A DNA stretch of 34,086 bases from contig CAZKTU010000048.1 of assembly GCA_964555675.1 (NCBI GenBank), forward strand, positions 1 to 34,086, read 5' to 3'. This document shows, in pieces, positions 23,385 to 31,705 of the stretch; within the stretch, counting starts at the first letter, position 1, and each line of letters begins with the position of its first letter. This DNA comes from CAIWXH01 sp964555675. Lineage in GTDB: Bacteria > Chloroflexota > Chloroflexia > Chloroflexales > Chloroflexaceae. Made by a program: the position numbers and the translations under genes. The notes beneath the pieces were generated by a model. The model had not been told where the DNA came from. It saw nothing but the letters and a program-made list of their open reading frames with translations, and did no database searches.

Positions 23385-24539
23385 TCACCACATCGCCGTG
23401 AGCAGCTCGAGCAGCTCCTCTTCGGTGGCGATGCGCGGGTTGTTGAAGATCGCCGGCTCGACGATCGAGAGGGCAGCCAGCTCGGGCAGGGCCTCCTCGG
23501 GGACCTCGACGTCGCGCAGGCGGGTCGGCAGGCCACAGTCTGCGACGAGGGTGCGCACGGCCAGCACGCCGTCGGCGATCACCTCCTCGTCGCTGCGGCC
23601 GCCGGCGTTCACGCCCATGGCGCGGGCGATGCGCACATAGCGCTCGGGGGCGACGACGCTGTTGTAGTGCATCGCGTAGGGCAGGATCAGGGCGTTGAGC
23701 GTGCCGTGGTGGACATGATACTTCGCCCCGATCGCGTGGGCGATCGCGTGGACCACGCCGAGCAAGCTGTTCGAGAAAGCAATCCCGGCCATGGTCGAGG
23801 CCAGGAGCATCTGGCCGCGGGCCTCCCGATCATTGCCGCTCTGCACGGCATCGCGCAGGTGGGTAGCAATCAGATCGATCGCCGACAGAGCCAGGCTGTC
23901 GCTGAAGGGGTTATTCTCGGTCGAGACATAGGTCTCGATCGCGTGCGAGAGGGCGTCCATCCCGGTGGCAGCCGTGAGCCGCGGGGGCAGGGTCAGAGTC
24001 AGATCCGGGTCGAGCACAGCAATATCGGGGTAGAGGTAGCGGCTTACCAGCGAAATCTTGCGGTTCTCGTCCTCATCGAGGATGACCGCGATCGAGGTGA
24101 CCTCGCTGCCCGTGCCTGCGGTGGTAGGCAGTGCGACCATGGGCATGAGCCGGCCCGGGATCACATTGTAGCCCTCGTACTCGGGGATCGAGCCGCCGAA
24201 GGTGGCCAGCAGCCTGATGCCCTTGGCGGTGTCGATCGGGCTGCCGCCGCCGACGGCGATGATCACGTCGGCCTCGGCGGCGCGGGCGGCCTCGGCGCCG
24301 GCCGTCACGACGCGCAGCGAGGAGTTTGCGGGGACGTTGTCGAGCACGCCGACGACGGCCACGCCGGGTTCGAGGCCGGCCAGGACCGGCGCGAGCAGCC
24401 CGACGGCGACCACCCCTTGATCGGCCACGACAAAGGCCCGGCGCACGCCCATCTCCTCGAGGACCTGGCCCAACTCGCGGGCCAGGCCAGCCTTGTAGAG
24501 CACCCGGCCACCCAGGCCAAACTCGAAATATTCCTGCAT
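23385..24539 (-). CDS. Iron-containing alcohol dehydrogenase (group III)
   Basis: The protein has 384 residues. It reduces or oxidises small alcohols and aldehydes with NAD(P). The nucleotide-binding motif is A-V-G-G-G-S-P-I-D-T-A-K, then P-T-T-A-G-T-G-S-E-V-T. Metal ligands are an Asp in the I-A-V-L-D-P region and His residues in M-D-A-L-S-H-A-I-E and V-H-A-I-A-H-A-I-G-A-K-Y-H-V-H-H-G. ATG 24539 is chosen because AAAGGACGG lies before it; an upstream in-frame start would add 26 unrelated residues. A perfect TATAAT lies 41 bp upstream. It is a single-gene unit, divergent from the FmdB gene. The substrate is not evident. Confidence 0.92.
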   Translation of the reverse strand: MQEYFEFGLGGRVLYKAGLARELGQVLEEMGVRRAFVVADQGVVAVGLLAPVLAGLEPGVAVVGVLDNVPANSSLRVVTAGAEAARAAEADVIIAVGGGSPIDTAKGIRLLATFGGSIPEYEGYNVIPGRLMPMVALPTTAGTGSEVTSIAVILDEDENRKISLVSRYLYPDIAVLDPDLTLTLPPRLTAATGMDALSHAIETYVSTENNPFSDSLALSAIDLIATHLRDAVQSGNDREARGQMLLASTMAGIAFSNSLLGVVHAIAHAIGAKYHVHHGTLNALILPYAMHYNSVVAPERYVRIARAMGVNAGGRSDEEVIADGVLAVRTLVADCGLPTRLRDVEVPEEALPELAALSIVEPAIFNNPRIATEEELLELLTAMW

Positions 24540-24579
24540 ACGGACCGTCCTTTGTCTCGCTGCGTCATGTCCTAGCTCT

Positions 24580-24585
24580 ATTATA
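24580..24585 (-). promoter_or_regulatory. -10 box for the alcohol dehydrogenase gene
   Basis: TATAAT on the minus strand (24585-24580), 41 bp before the ATG. No good -35 at 17 bp upstream, so an activator may be needed. Confidence 0.5.
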
Positions 24586-24632
24586 CGAGGCCTGTGAAGG
24601 GGCCCACCCCTGGACATCTAACAAAGGTCTAA

Positions 24633-24661
24633 TTGCACCGTGGCAATCCTTCAGGTACAAT
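24633..24661 (+). promoter_or_regulatory. Promoter for the FmdB-type gene
   Basis: TTGCAC (24633-24638), 17-bp spacer, TACAAT (24656-24661; 5 of 6). The start would be near 24668, giving a leader of about 117 nt with two hairpins. Confidence 0.6.
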
Positions 24662-24677
24662 AGACCATAGCACGTGT

Positions 24678-24732
24678 ATACCCGCACCGGGTATCAAGGA
24701 GGGCCATCGCACCAGAGGCGAGCGCCCTCCTT
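24678..24732 (+). promoter_or_regulatory. Two hairpins in the leader of the FmdB-type gene
   Basis: ATACCCG/CGGGTAT with loop CAC (24678-24694) is followed 1 nt later by AAGGAGGGC/GCCCTCCTT (24696-24704 with 24724-24732). No T-run follows the second, so they look like leader structures and not a terminator. Function is unknown. Confidence 0.5.
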
Positions 24733-24784
24733 GGAATGTGGCACGCTCACACAAGTCTTAACGGCACGGAGGTCGAACAAGGTT

Positions 24785-25117
24785 ATGCCTACCTACGTCT
24801 ACGCCTGTGACGCCTGCGGCAAGCAGTTCGAGCAGTTTCAGAGCTTCAAGGACGAGCCCCTGACCGTCTGCCGCTGCGGGCAGTCGGGCAAGGTCCGCCG
24901 GGTGATCCAGCCGGCTGGCGTCGTCTTCAAGGGCTCGGGCTGGTATATTAACGACAGCCGCGGCACCGGCAGCAGCGCGGTCGGCGCCGAGCCCGCCAAG
25001 AAGGCCGAGGGCGCCGAGAAGGTCGAGACGACCGAGAAGAGTGTATCAACCGAGAAGAGCGAGACGACCGAGAAGAGCGTAAAGAGTGACCCTGCTCCCG
25101 CAAGCACCGACGCCTAA
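24785..25117 (+). CDS. FmdB-type zinc-ribbon protein with charged repeat tail
   Basis: The protein has 110 residues. The N-terminal zinc ribbon begins M-P-T-Y-V-Y-A-C-D-A-C-G-K-Q-F-E and closes with T-V-C-R-C-G-Q-S-G-K-V-R-R-V-I, so the second Cys pair is C-x-C and not the common C-P-x-C. The strand F-K-G-S-G-W-Y-I-N-D is a family hallmark. The tail (about 60-110) repeats Glu-Lys-[Ser/Val]-[Glu/Val]-Thr-Thr-like units and is probably disordered. The family is named after an amidase regulator, but the role of most members is unknown. ATG 24785 matches the family start; an in-frame GTG at 24674 would run through the leader hairpins. Confidence 0.9.
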   Translation: MPTYVYACDACGKQFEQFQSFKDEPLTVCRCGQSGKVRRVIQPAGVVFKGSGWYINDSRGTGSSAVGAEPAKKAEGAEKVETTEKSVSTEKSETTEKSVKSDPAPASTDA

Positions 25118-25194
25118 CGCTCTCAGCCTGTCCGAGGGCCGGCCCGGCTACGCCGTCGCCGGTCGCGCCGCTCGCCACGGGTGCATCTGTAGTC

Positions 25195-25221
25195 AGGGGC
25201 GCTGCGCCATGCAGCGCCCCT
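25195..25221 (+). terminator. Strong hairpin between the FmdB-type gene and cysE
   Basis: AGGGGCGCTGC (25195-25205) pairs perfectly with GCAGCGCCCCT (25211-25221), 11 bp with loop GCCAT. No T-run follows. It lies 54 bp before cysE and could also act in the cysE leader. Confidence 0.55.
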
Positions 25222-25275
25222 AGGTGCGTTTCCGCCGCCCCCGCCGTCGGAAGTCAACCCAGCGAGAGGTGCCCA

Positions 25276-26052
25276 ATGGATGACTCGAACGTCCTGCGCA
25301 TCCTGCGCGATGATGTGCGCGCGATCTTCCGCAATGACCCGGCCGCCCGTAGCCTGCCCGAGGTGCTGCTCTACCCTGGCCTGCACGCGATTGTGCTCCA
25401 TCGCCTGGCCCACGCCCTCTGGAAGCGCGGCGTGCCCTTCCTGCCCCGCCTGATCTCGCAGATCTCACGCTTCTTCAGCGGGATCGAGATCCATCCCGGG
25501 GCCCGCATCGGCCGCGGCTTCTTCATCGACCACGGCATGGGCGTGGTGATCGGCGAGACCTCTGAGATTGGCAATGGGGTGATGCTCTACCAGGGCGTGA
25601 CCCTCGGCGGCACCGGCAAGCAGAAGGGCAAGCGCCACCCGACCCTCGAGGACAATGTGGTGATCGGGGTGGGCGCGATTGTGCTCGGCGCGATCACTAT
25701 CGGCGAGGGCGCGCGCGTGGGCGGCGGCGCCGTGGTGGTCAAGGATGTGCCGCCCCACTCGACGGCCGTCGGCGTACCGGCCCGCGTGGTCGCCGCCCGC
25801 GACCCCGCCACCGGCGAGACCCGGCGCATCGAGAGCCTGCCCGACCCCGAGGGCGAGATGCTGCGCGGTCTGCGCGCCAAGGTCCTCGAGCTCGAGGCCC
25901 GCATGGCCGACCTCGAGGAGACGACCCAGACCCACCACGACGAGCACCATCTCTCCTACGACGCCCTGCCCGCAAGTCTTTGGCGCATCCTCGACGACGA
26001 CCGCCGCAACGGCCGTCAGGATGAGGAGTATAATCTGGGCTCCGGGATTTAG
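25276..26052 (+). CDS. cysE: Serine O-acetyltransferase
   Basis: The protein has 258 residues and acetylates serine to O-acetylserine, the first step of cysteine synthesis. The short N-terminal helical part (L-R-D-D-V-R-A-I-F-R-N-D-P-A-A-R) is of the short bacterial type. The hexapeptide beta-helix (about 72-170) has the catalytic set I-H-P-G-A-R-I-G, F-F-I-D-H-G-M-G-V-V-I-G-E-T, V-T-L-G-G-T-G-K and K-R-H-P-T. Residues 180-258 are an added acidic tail ending in a His/Asp-rich stretch. GAGAGGTG (25264-25271) precedes the ATG. The stop lies 11 bp before cysS, so cysteine synthesis and charging are coupled, as in several Gram-positive and Chloroflexota genomes. Confidence 0.93.
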   Translation: MDDSNVLRILRDDVRAIFRNDPAARSLPEVLLYPGLHAIVLHRLAHALWKRGVPFLPRLISQISRFFSGIEIHPGARIGRGFFIDHGMGVVIGETSEIGNGVMLYQGVTLGGTGKQKGKRHPTLEDNVVIGVGAIVLGAITIGEGARVGGGAVVVKDVPPHSTAVGVPARVVAARDPATGETRRIESLPDPEGEMLRGLRAKVLELEARMADLEETTQTHHDEHHLSYDALPASLWRILDDDRRNGRQDEEYNLGSGI

Positions 26053-26063
26053 GAGAGGCCCCG

Positions 26064-27476
26064 ATGGCAATCAGCATCTATAACACCCTGACCCGCAAAG
26101 CCGAGCCCTTCGAGACCATCGAGCCCGGCGCGGTGCGTATGTACGTCTGCGGCGTCACACCCTATGACGACGCCCATATCGGCCACGCCATGTCGGCGAT
26201 CGTCTTCGACGTGATCAGGCGCTACCTCGAGTACCGCGGCTATGACGTGCGCCATATCGTCAACTTCACCGACGTCGACGACAAGGTGATCGCCCGCGCC
26301 GAGAAGCTCGGCCGCGACGCCCTGCAGCTCTCCTCCGAGCTCGCCGACGAGTTCCTGGCCCAGCTGGCCGCCCTGAATGTGCAGCCGGCCACGGCTTACC
26401 CCCGCGTCACCCAGACCATCCCCGAGATCATCGCCTTCATCCAGGGCCTGATCGACGGCGGGCACGCCTACGCCGCCGAGGGCGATGTCTACTTCCGCGT
26501 CGCCAGCGACCCCGACTACGGCAAGCTCTCGGGCCGCTCCCTGGGCGAGATGCTCTCGGGCACCCGCTTCGAGGTCGACCCGCGCAAAGAGTCGCCCGCC
26601 GACTTCGCCCTCTGGAAGGGCGCCAAGCCCGGCGAGCCGTCCTGGCCAAGCCCCTGGGGCGAGGGCCGCCCGGGCTGGCATATCGAGTGCTCGGCCATGA
26701 GCGTCAAGCACCTCGGCGAGCAGATCGACATCCACGGCGGCGGCAACGACCTGGTCTTCCCCCACCACGAGAACGAGATCGCCCAGAGCGAGAGCCTCAC
26801 CGGCAAGCCCTTCTCGCGCTACTGGGTGCATAACGGCATGCTGCAGCTGGTCAACCCCCAGACCCGCGAGGTCGAGAAGATGTCGAAGTCGCTCGGCAAT
26901 GTGGTGACGGTCGCCAACTTCCTCGAGCAGTACGACGCCGATGTCTTCCGCCTGATCGTGCTCGGCAGCTACTACCGCAGCCCCCTCACCTACAACAGCG
27001 AGATCGCCGCCGACAACGCCCGCAAGCTCGAGCGGCTGCTCACCGCCCTGCAGCCCGCCGTCGGCGCAACCGAGAGCGGCCCCGCCGCAGATGCGCTCGC
27101 CAGGGTCGCCGACGACGCCCGCCAGGGCTTTGCCCTGGCCATGGACAACGACTTCAACACCGCCGGGGCCCTCGCCGCCCTCTTCGAGCTGGTGCGCGCG
27201 CTCAACAGCGCCCGCGACGCCGGCATCGGCGGGGCGCCCTTCGCCGCGGCCCAGGCCACCTTCAAGGAGTTGGCCGGCGTCCTCGGCCTGCGCCTTAACC
27301 CGGCCCCCAAGGGCAAGAGCCAGGACGTCGCACCCTTCGTCGATCTGCTGATCGAGGTCCGCGCCGAGCTGCGCAAGGCGAAGCAGTTCGCCCTCTCGGA
27401 CCTCGTCCGCGACCGGCTCGCCAGCCTCGGCGTGACACTCGAGGATAGCCCCCAGGGCACTCGCTGGAAACTTTAA
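26064..27476 (+). CDS. cysS: Cysteinyl-tRNA synthetase
   Basis: The protein has 470 residues, the normal size, and charges tRNA-Cys with cysteine. It shows the class I motif H-I-G-H at 38-41 (P-Y-D-D-A-H-I-G-H-A) with zinc ligand Cys29 just before, V-N-F-T-D-V-D-D-K-V-I, the insert W-K-G-A-K-P-G-E, G-W-H-I-E-C-S-A-M-S (second zinc Cys), H-G-G-G-N-D-L-V-F-P-H-H-E-N-E-I-A-Q, and K-M-S-K-S at 272-276. The anticodon-binding helical domain ends L-E-D-S-P-Q-G-T-R-W. AGGAG overlaps the cysE stop. The prmA gene begins 2 bp after the stop. Confidence 0.97.
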   Translation: MAISIYNTLTRKAEPFETIEPGAVRMYVCGVTPYDDAHIGHAMSAIVFDVIRRYLEYRGYDVRHIVNFTDVDDKVIARAEKLGRDALQLSSELADEFLAQLAALNVQPATAYPRVTQTIPEIIAFIQGLIDGGHAYAAEGDVYFRVASDPDYGKLSGRSLGEMLSGTRFEVDPRKESPADFALWKGAKPGEPSWPSPWGEGRPGWHIECSAMSVKHLGEQIDIHGGGNDLVFPHHENEIAQSESLTGKPFSRYWVHNGMLQLVNPQTREVEKMSKSLGNVVTVANFLEQYDADVFRLIVLGSYYRSPLTYNSEIAADNARKLERLLTALQPAVGATESGPAADALARVADDARQGFALAMDNDFNTAGALAALFELVRALNSARDAGIGGAPFAAAQATFKELAGVLGLRLNPAPKGKSQDVAPFVDLLIEVRAELRKAKQFALSDLVRDRLASLGVTLEDSPQGTRWKL

Positions 27477-27478
27477 CT

Positions 27479-28462
27479 ATGACATGGCTCGAACTCTCCG
27501 TCCAGGTCGATAACGAAGCGGTCGAGTCGGTCTCAGAGATTCTGGCCCGCTTCGGCTATAACGGCGGGGTCGTGGTCGAGCCGGCCTGGACGCCGGGCGA
27601 CGAGGGCCCCGAGTTCAGCTACGACCTGTCCCGCCCCGCCCTGCTGCGCACCTACCTGCCCCTCGACGAGCAGACCGAGGACACCCGCCAGCGCATCGAG
27701 CAGGGCCTCTGGCACCTCGGCCAGATGCGCCCCGTCGGCTCGCTGCAGGTGCGCACCGTCGAGGAGGAAGACTGGGCCAACGCCTGGAAGCAGCACTACC
27801 ACGTGATGCGCGTCGGCGAGCGCACGGTGATCGTGCCCTCGTGGCTCGAGCACGAGCCCGGGCCCGGCGATATCATCCTCAACCTCGACCCCGGTATGGC
27901 CTTCGGCACGGGTCTGCACCCGACGACCCAGCTCTGCCTGCGCCTGCTCGAGCGGATGGTCAGCCCGGGCCAGCGCATCCTCGACCTGGGCACCGGCTCG
28001 GGCATCCTCGCCATCGCCGCGGCCAAGCTCGGCGGCGCCCCGGTCCTCGCCCTCGACAACGACCCTGTCGCCGCCCAGGTGGCCGCCGAGAATGTCGCCC
28101 GCAACGGCGTCGCCGACCGGGTCACAGCGGCCGAGGGCAGCCTGGGCGCCGGCAATACCATGGGCCACTGGCTCAGCGGCAACTTCGGCGATGCGCCGCA
28201 GGCGCCGGGCGCAGTGGCCGATTCAGGCCCGCCATTCGATGAGGTTCAGTTCGACCTGATCGCCGCCAACCTGATCGCCCGCGTCCTGGTCATCCTGGCC
28301 GCCGATATGACCGCCGCCCTCGCCCCCGGCGGGCTGCTGATCAGCTCGGGCATCATCGACAGCCGCGAGCACGAGGTCGTCGCCGCCTTCGAGGCCGCCG
28401 GCCTGCGCCAGCTCGAGCGCCACGTCGAGGGCGAGTGGGTGGCCCTGGTCCACACGCGCTGA
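27479..28462 (+). CDS. prmA: Ribosomal protein L11 methyltransferase
   Basis: The protein has 327 residues. PrmA methylates ribosomal protein L11 using S-adenosylmethionine. The N-terminal substrate domain starts T-W-L-E-L-S-V-Q-V-D-N-E-A-V-E-S-V-S, and the hinge motif F-G-T-G-L-H-P-T-T is characteristic of PrmA. The SAM fold shows I-L-D-L-G-T-G-S-G-I-L-A-I-A (about 167-180), A-L-D-N-D-P-V-A-A and D-L-I-A-A-N-L-I-A-R-V-L. A Gly/Pro-rich insert of about 30 residues (near 222-255) lies between the SAM strands and is longer than usual. It follows cysS by 2 bp, so translation is probably coupled. Confidence 0.94.
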   Translation: MTWLELSVQVDNEAVESVSEILARFGYNGGVVVEPAWTPGDEGPEFSYDLSRPALLRTYLPLDEQTEDTRQRIEQGLWHLGQMRPVGSLQVRTVEEEDWANAWKQHYHVMRVGERTVIVPSWLEHEPGPGDIILNLDPGMAFGTGLHPTTQLCLRLLERMVSPGQRILDLGTGSGILAIAAAKLGGAPVLALDNDPVAAQVAAENVARNGVADRVTAAEGSLGAGNTMGHWLSGNFGDAPQAPGAVADSGPPFDEVQFDLIAANLIARVLVILAADMTAALAPGGLLISSGIIDSREHEVVAAFEAAGLRQLERHVEGEWVALVHTR

Positions 28463-28471
28463 GGTGGGGGC

Positions 28472-28492
28472 CTGGGGAGTTAGGCTCCCCAG
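28472..28492. terminator. Hairpin between convergent prmA and membrane-protein genes
   Basis: CTGGGGAG (28472-28479), loop TTAGG, CTCCCCAG (28485-28492): 8-bp perfect stem between two converging genes. No T-run on either strand, so termination strength is uncertain. Confidence 0.5.
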
Positions 28493-28495
28493 CCA

Positions 28496-30040
28496 TCACT
28501 TACGCACGAAGTAGCTCGCCTCGTCGTCGCTGTAACGCAGCTCCCAGGCCTCGGGGCGGGCCTTCGCCCAGGCCACCAGATCGGCCTGCTCCGCGTTGCT
28601 GAGCAGCAAGCCGTCGACCTGGTACGTCGCCAGCAGCTCGTCGACACCCTCGGCCGCGCCCAGGCGCCCGTACTCGAGCCACTGTGCCAGCGGGTAGAGC
28701 TCGATGCGCGGGTCAGCCCAGACCTTCTGTTCAGGCGCAGCCCAGATCAGGTAGCTGCCATAGCCCATCTCGTGGAAGAGCCGCTCGGGCCGCCGCTCGT
28801 CGGCCAGCAGGTGCTCGACCGCCGCCACAGGCGTCACGGGGTGGACGAGGGCGCCCACCTCGGGGGGCAGGCCAAGCCATGGCTTGACCCAGGGCAGGGC
28901 CAGCAGCAGCAGCAGCCCGATCAGCCCGGCCAGGGCGGCGTTGAGCACGGGCACGCCCCTGTAGGCTGGCCGCCGCCCCTCGGCCTCGGGGAGCCACGAG
29001 GCCAGCTGGCGGGCCAGCATGGGCGTGGCCACGGCCACGAACCAGATGTTGTTGCGGCCCGCGCCCAGGGCCAGCCACAGGAAGGCCCCGCTGAGCAGCA
29101 GATCGACCGGGTCGGGCCGGCGTCGCCCGTAGGCCAGGATGACCACCCCGGCGAGCACGAACAGGAAGAAGATCGCCCCATTCGGGTCGCGAATGGTCGG
29201 CGGCGCCCACTCGGTCACCAGCCGGGTCACCTGCGAGCTGCCCAGCAGGTTGCGCACGTAGCCCAGGACCTGCAGGCCGCCGGGGTTGGCGAGCCAGGAC
29301 AGGCCGGTCAGCGCGCCGGCGACCAGCAGGTGCCAGAGGGGCGGCCCCGTGATCGCCGCGCCCCTGCGCCGTGCCAGCCAGCGCCGCCCGGCCTCGCCCA
29401 CGAAGGTCAGGCCGATCAGCGCCCCGCCGAGCACGAACGAGCCGTGCAGGTTGACCCACAGCGCCCCCATAGCGGGCAGCAGCAGCAGCGGCGGCCAGAA
29501 GGCCTGCAGGCCCAGCCCCTCGGCGCGATCGCCCCGCGGGTCGCGCCAGGCCGTCAGCAGATAGAGCGTGGCGACGAAGAGCGGGAGCGTATAGGTCTGC
29601 GGCCGCACCAGCCAGTTGTCGAACGAGGCCGGCAATGTGCCCAGCAAGAGCACCCCGACGCTCAGGCGCAGGTTGCCGCTCTGCCTGATCGCCAATCGCA
29701 GCAGCAGCCCATAGGCACAGGCCAGCACCAGAGCCTGGAAGAGCACCAGCAGCGCCGGGCCGCCCAGCTCGAACAGACCAAACATGCCGAGTTGGGCCAG
29801 CCAGCTCTGGTTATAGAAGGGCTCGCCGGCCCGCGTGTACGAGAAGCTATCGACGGTCGGGATGACGCCCGTGGCGACGATCTGCCGCCCGGTGGCCAGA
29901 TGCCACCAGAAGTCGTGGGGCATGATTGGGGTCAGCAGGGCGCGCAGGGCGATGCAGGCCACGCCCGCGAGCAGCCAGACATGATCGAGGCTCAGCCCGG
30001 ACGCCGCCGGGCCCTCACGGGCGCGCGCGAGCGCCTTCAT
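28496..30040 (-). CDS. Polytopic membrane protein, GT-C-like, paralogue 1
   Basis: The protein has 514 residues with about ten to twelve hydrophobic helices. A conserved-looking block follows helix 1: M-P-H-D-F-W-W-H-L-A-T-G-R-Q-I, then V-D-S-F-S-Y-T and Q-S-W-L-A-Q-L-G-M-F. An acidic residue in the first outside loop is the layout of GT-C glycosyltransferases, which use polyprenyl-phosphate sugars. The C-terminal 110 residues are soluble: R-L-F-H-E-M-G-Y-G-S-Y-L-I-W, then D-P-R-I-E-L-Y-P. The start overlaps the stop of its paralogue by 4 bp (ATGA) with GAGGTGA before it, so it is translated from the same mRNA. A divergent DPM1-like gene fits a glycosyltransfer role, but this is inference. 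Confidence 0.75.
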   Translation of the reverse strand: MKALARAREGPAASGLSLDHVWLLAGVACIALRALLTPIMPHDFWWHLATGRQIVATGVIPTVDSFSYTRAGEPFYNQSWLAQLGMFGLFELGGPALLVLFQALVLACAYGLLLRLAIRQSGNLRLSVGVLLLGTLPASFDNWLVRPQTYTLPLFVATLYLLTAWRDPRGDRAEGLGLQAFWPPLLLLPAMGALWVNLHGSFVLGGALIGLTFVGEAGRRWLARRRGAAITGPPLWHLLVAGALTGLSWLANPGGLQVLGYVRNLLGSSQVTRLVTEWAPPTIRDPNGAIFFLFVLAGVVILAYGRRRPDPVDLLLSGAFLWLALGAGRNNIWFVAVATPMLARQLASWLPEAEGRRPAYRGVPVLNAALAGLIGLLLLLALPWVKPWLGLPPEVGALVHPVTPVAAVEHLLADERRPERLFHEMGYGSYLIWAAPEQKVWADPRIELYPLAQWLEYGRLGAAEGVDELLATYQVDGLLLSNAEQADLVAWAKARPEAWELRYSDDEASYFVRK

Positions 30041-31590
30041 TGGTCACCTCGTCGCCAGACTTCGCTGCGCCCCGCCGCGAAGCTGCGTCGCCAGCCCTCG
30101 AGGCCGGGCATCGCCGCGGCCAGGCCCGCCTGCTCCTGGGTGTCCAGCACCACGCAGGCGACCTGCTGCTCGTCGAGGAAGGCCGCGACGCCGTGGCCAT
30201 CACTCACGGCGGCGTAGCGCTCCCAGATGGCCAGGTCGAACAACTCGACCCGGGGGTCGATATAGTGCTGGGCCTGCGGGTAGAGGGCCCAGGCCATGTA
30301 CGAGCCGTAGCCCATCTCGTTGAAGATCCGGCCGGGGCAGGGCTCGGCCAGCAGGTGCTCGACGGCGGCCACGGGGGTCTCGTCGCCGAAGAGCTGGGGC
30401 GCGCCGGGCAGCTCGGCGAAGAGCGCCTGGTAGGGCGCGGGCAGGGCCAGGAGCGGCTTGGTCCAGGGCTGCAGGGCGAGCACGATCAGCAGGAGCAGCC
30501 CGGCGAGGGCCAGGTTTGGGCCTGCGCCAGCGCCCCGCTCGCGGCGCGAGGGGCTGGGCACAACGCCGGGGGCAGCCCGCGGTCGGCCGAGCGACTGGGC
30601 GACGATCGGCATGGCGGCCATGCCGAACCAGACCACATAGCGCACCCCCACGAAGGCCTGCCAGGCCAGCCCGCAGACCAGGATCAGGTCGGTCAGGGTC
30701 GGGCGGCGACGGCCCAGGCCGAAGGCCGCGATCAGGGCGAGCACACCCAGGTAGAAGGCTGCGCCGGCCAGGTTGCGCGGCGTCGGCGACTGCCACTCGC
30801 TGACCAGCTGCTGGCTCGGGGCGTCGCCGAGGAGGTCGAGCACATAGCCGATAATGCCGGGGCCGAGGGGGTTGAGCAACACCGCCGCGGCCATAGCGCC
30901 CACGGCGAAGTAGAGCGGGCGCAACTGGTCCCAGTAGAGGGCCTGGGGCTGGCGCAAGACCCGGCGCAGGGTCTCACCGACGGCGAAGGCCCCGGCCACG
31001 AGCAGGCCCATCACGAAGCCGCCGTGGGCGTTGACCCAGAAGACCATGATCAGGGGCAGGGCGAACAGCCAGCGCGGCGCGAGGCGACCCTCGGCGTAGC
31101 GGCTCAGCAGGATCAGGGTGGCCATAAAGGGCAGCCACGACCAGATCTGCGTACGCGTGGTGAAGTTGTTGATGGTCATGGCCGCCGCCAGCACGGTCGC
31201 GAGGGCGGCCAGGCGCCACGAACCGCTGCGGGCCCTGGCCTCCCAGGCCACCAGGGCATAGGCGACCGCGCCGAGCAGGTTGCGGGCGAAGACGACGAGC
31301 TGCAGGCCGCCCAGCCTGTAGAGCTGGTAAAATAGCCACTCGCCGAGCCAGCTCTGGTAGACGTATGGGGTCTCGGCGGGCACCGCCCAGGCGAAACGAT
31401 TGGTGGTGGGGAGGCCCTCGGCGGCGATCAGCTGGCCGGCCCGCAGGTGCCACCAGAAGTCGTGGGGCGCCGTGGGCACCAGGCTGATGAAGGCGGCGAC
31501 CAGGCTGAGGGCGAAGAGCGCCCACAGGTGATCGAGGCGCAGGCGGGGCAGGTTCCGAGCTTGTGCCCGGGCTGGCAGCGTCTCTGACAC
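30037..31590 (-). CDS. Polytopic membrane protein, GT-C-like, paralogue 2
   Basis: The protein has 517 residues and the same layout as its neighbour. Helix 1 is followed by A-P-H-D-F-W-W-H-L-R-A-G-Q-L-I, then T-N-R-F-A-W-A-V and Q-S-W-L-G-E-W-L-F-Y, then helices, with the soluble tail R-I-F-N-E-M-G-Y-G-S-Y-M-A-W and D-P-R-V-E-L-F-D at the end. Length, order and motifs show the two genes arose by tandem duplication, although overall similarity is moderate. It is first in the leftward operon, and its promoter region is shared with the divergent DPM1-like gene (31591-31705). The family is widespread in Chloroflexota but has no proven function that I know of. Confidence 0.75.
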   Translation of the reverse strand: MSETLPARAQARNLPRLRLDHLWALFALSLVAAFISLVPTAPHDFWWHLRAGQLIAAEGLPTTNRFAWAVPAETPYVYQSWLGEWLFYQLYRLGGLQLVVFARNLLGAVAYALVAWEARARSGSWRLAALATVLAAAMTINNFTTRTQIWSWLPFMATLILLSRYAEGRLAPRWLFALPLIMVFWVNAHGGFVMGLLVAGAFAVGETLRRVLRQPQALYWDQLRPLYFAVGAMAAAVLLNPLGPGIIGYVLDLLGDAPSQQLVSEWQSPTPRNLAGAAFYLGVLALIAAFGLGRRRPTLTDLILVCGLAWQAFVGVRYVVWFGMAAMPIVAQSLGRPRAAPGVVPSPSRRERGAGAGPNLALAGLLLLIVLALQPWTKPLLALPAPYQALFAELPGAPQLFGDETPVAAVEHLLAEPCPGRIFNEMGYGSYMAWALYPQAQHYIDPRVELFDLAIWERYAAVSDGHGVAAFLDEQQVACVVLDTQEQAGLAAAMPGLEGWRRSFAAGRSEVWRRGDQ

Positions 31591-31649
31591 GAGGTATCCT
31601 GAGGCTTTTCGGGACTATCCGCTCATTGGGCGCTGGTTCATTGCCTGGC

Positions 31650-31657
31650 TATAATAG
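31650..31657. promoter_or_regulatory. Near-symmetric -10 element between GT-C-like and DPM1-like genes
   Basis: TATAAT on plus at 31650-31655, with TTGGGC (31626-31631) 18 bp upstream as a weak -35. The same bases read TATTAT on the minus strand (31656-31651), 5 of 6 to consensus, 61 bp from the leftward gene's ATG. Confidence 0.5.
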
Positions 31658-31705
31658 CATCAGCCCGTAACTGAGCGTGGCCCCAGATTCGCAGGGGAGG
31701 CAGGA

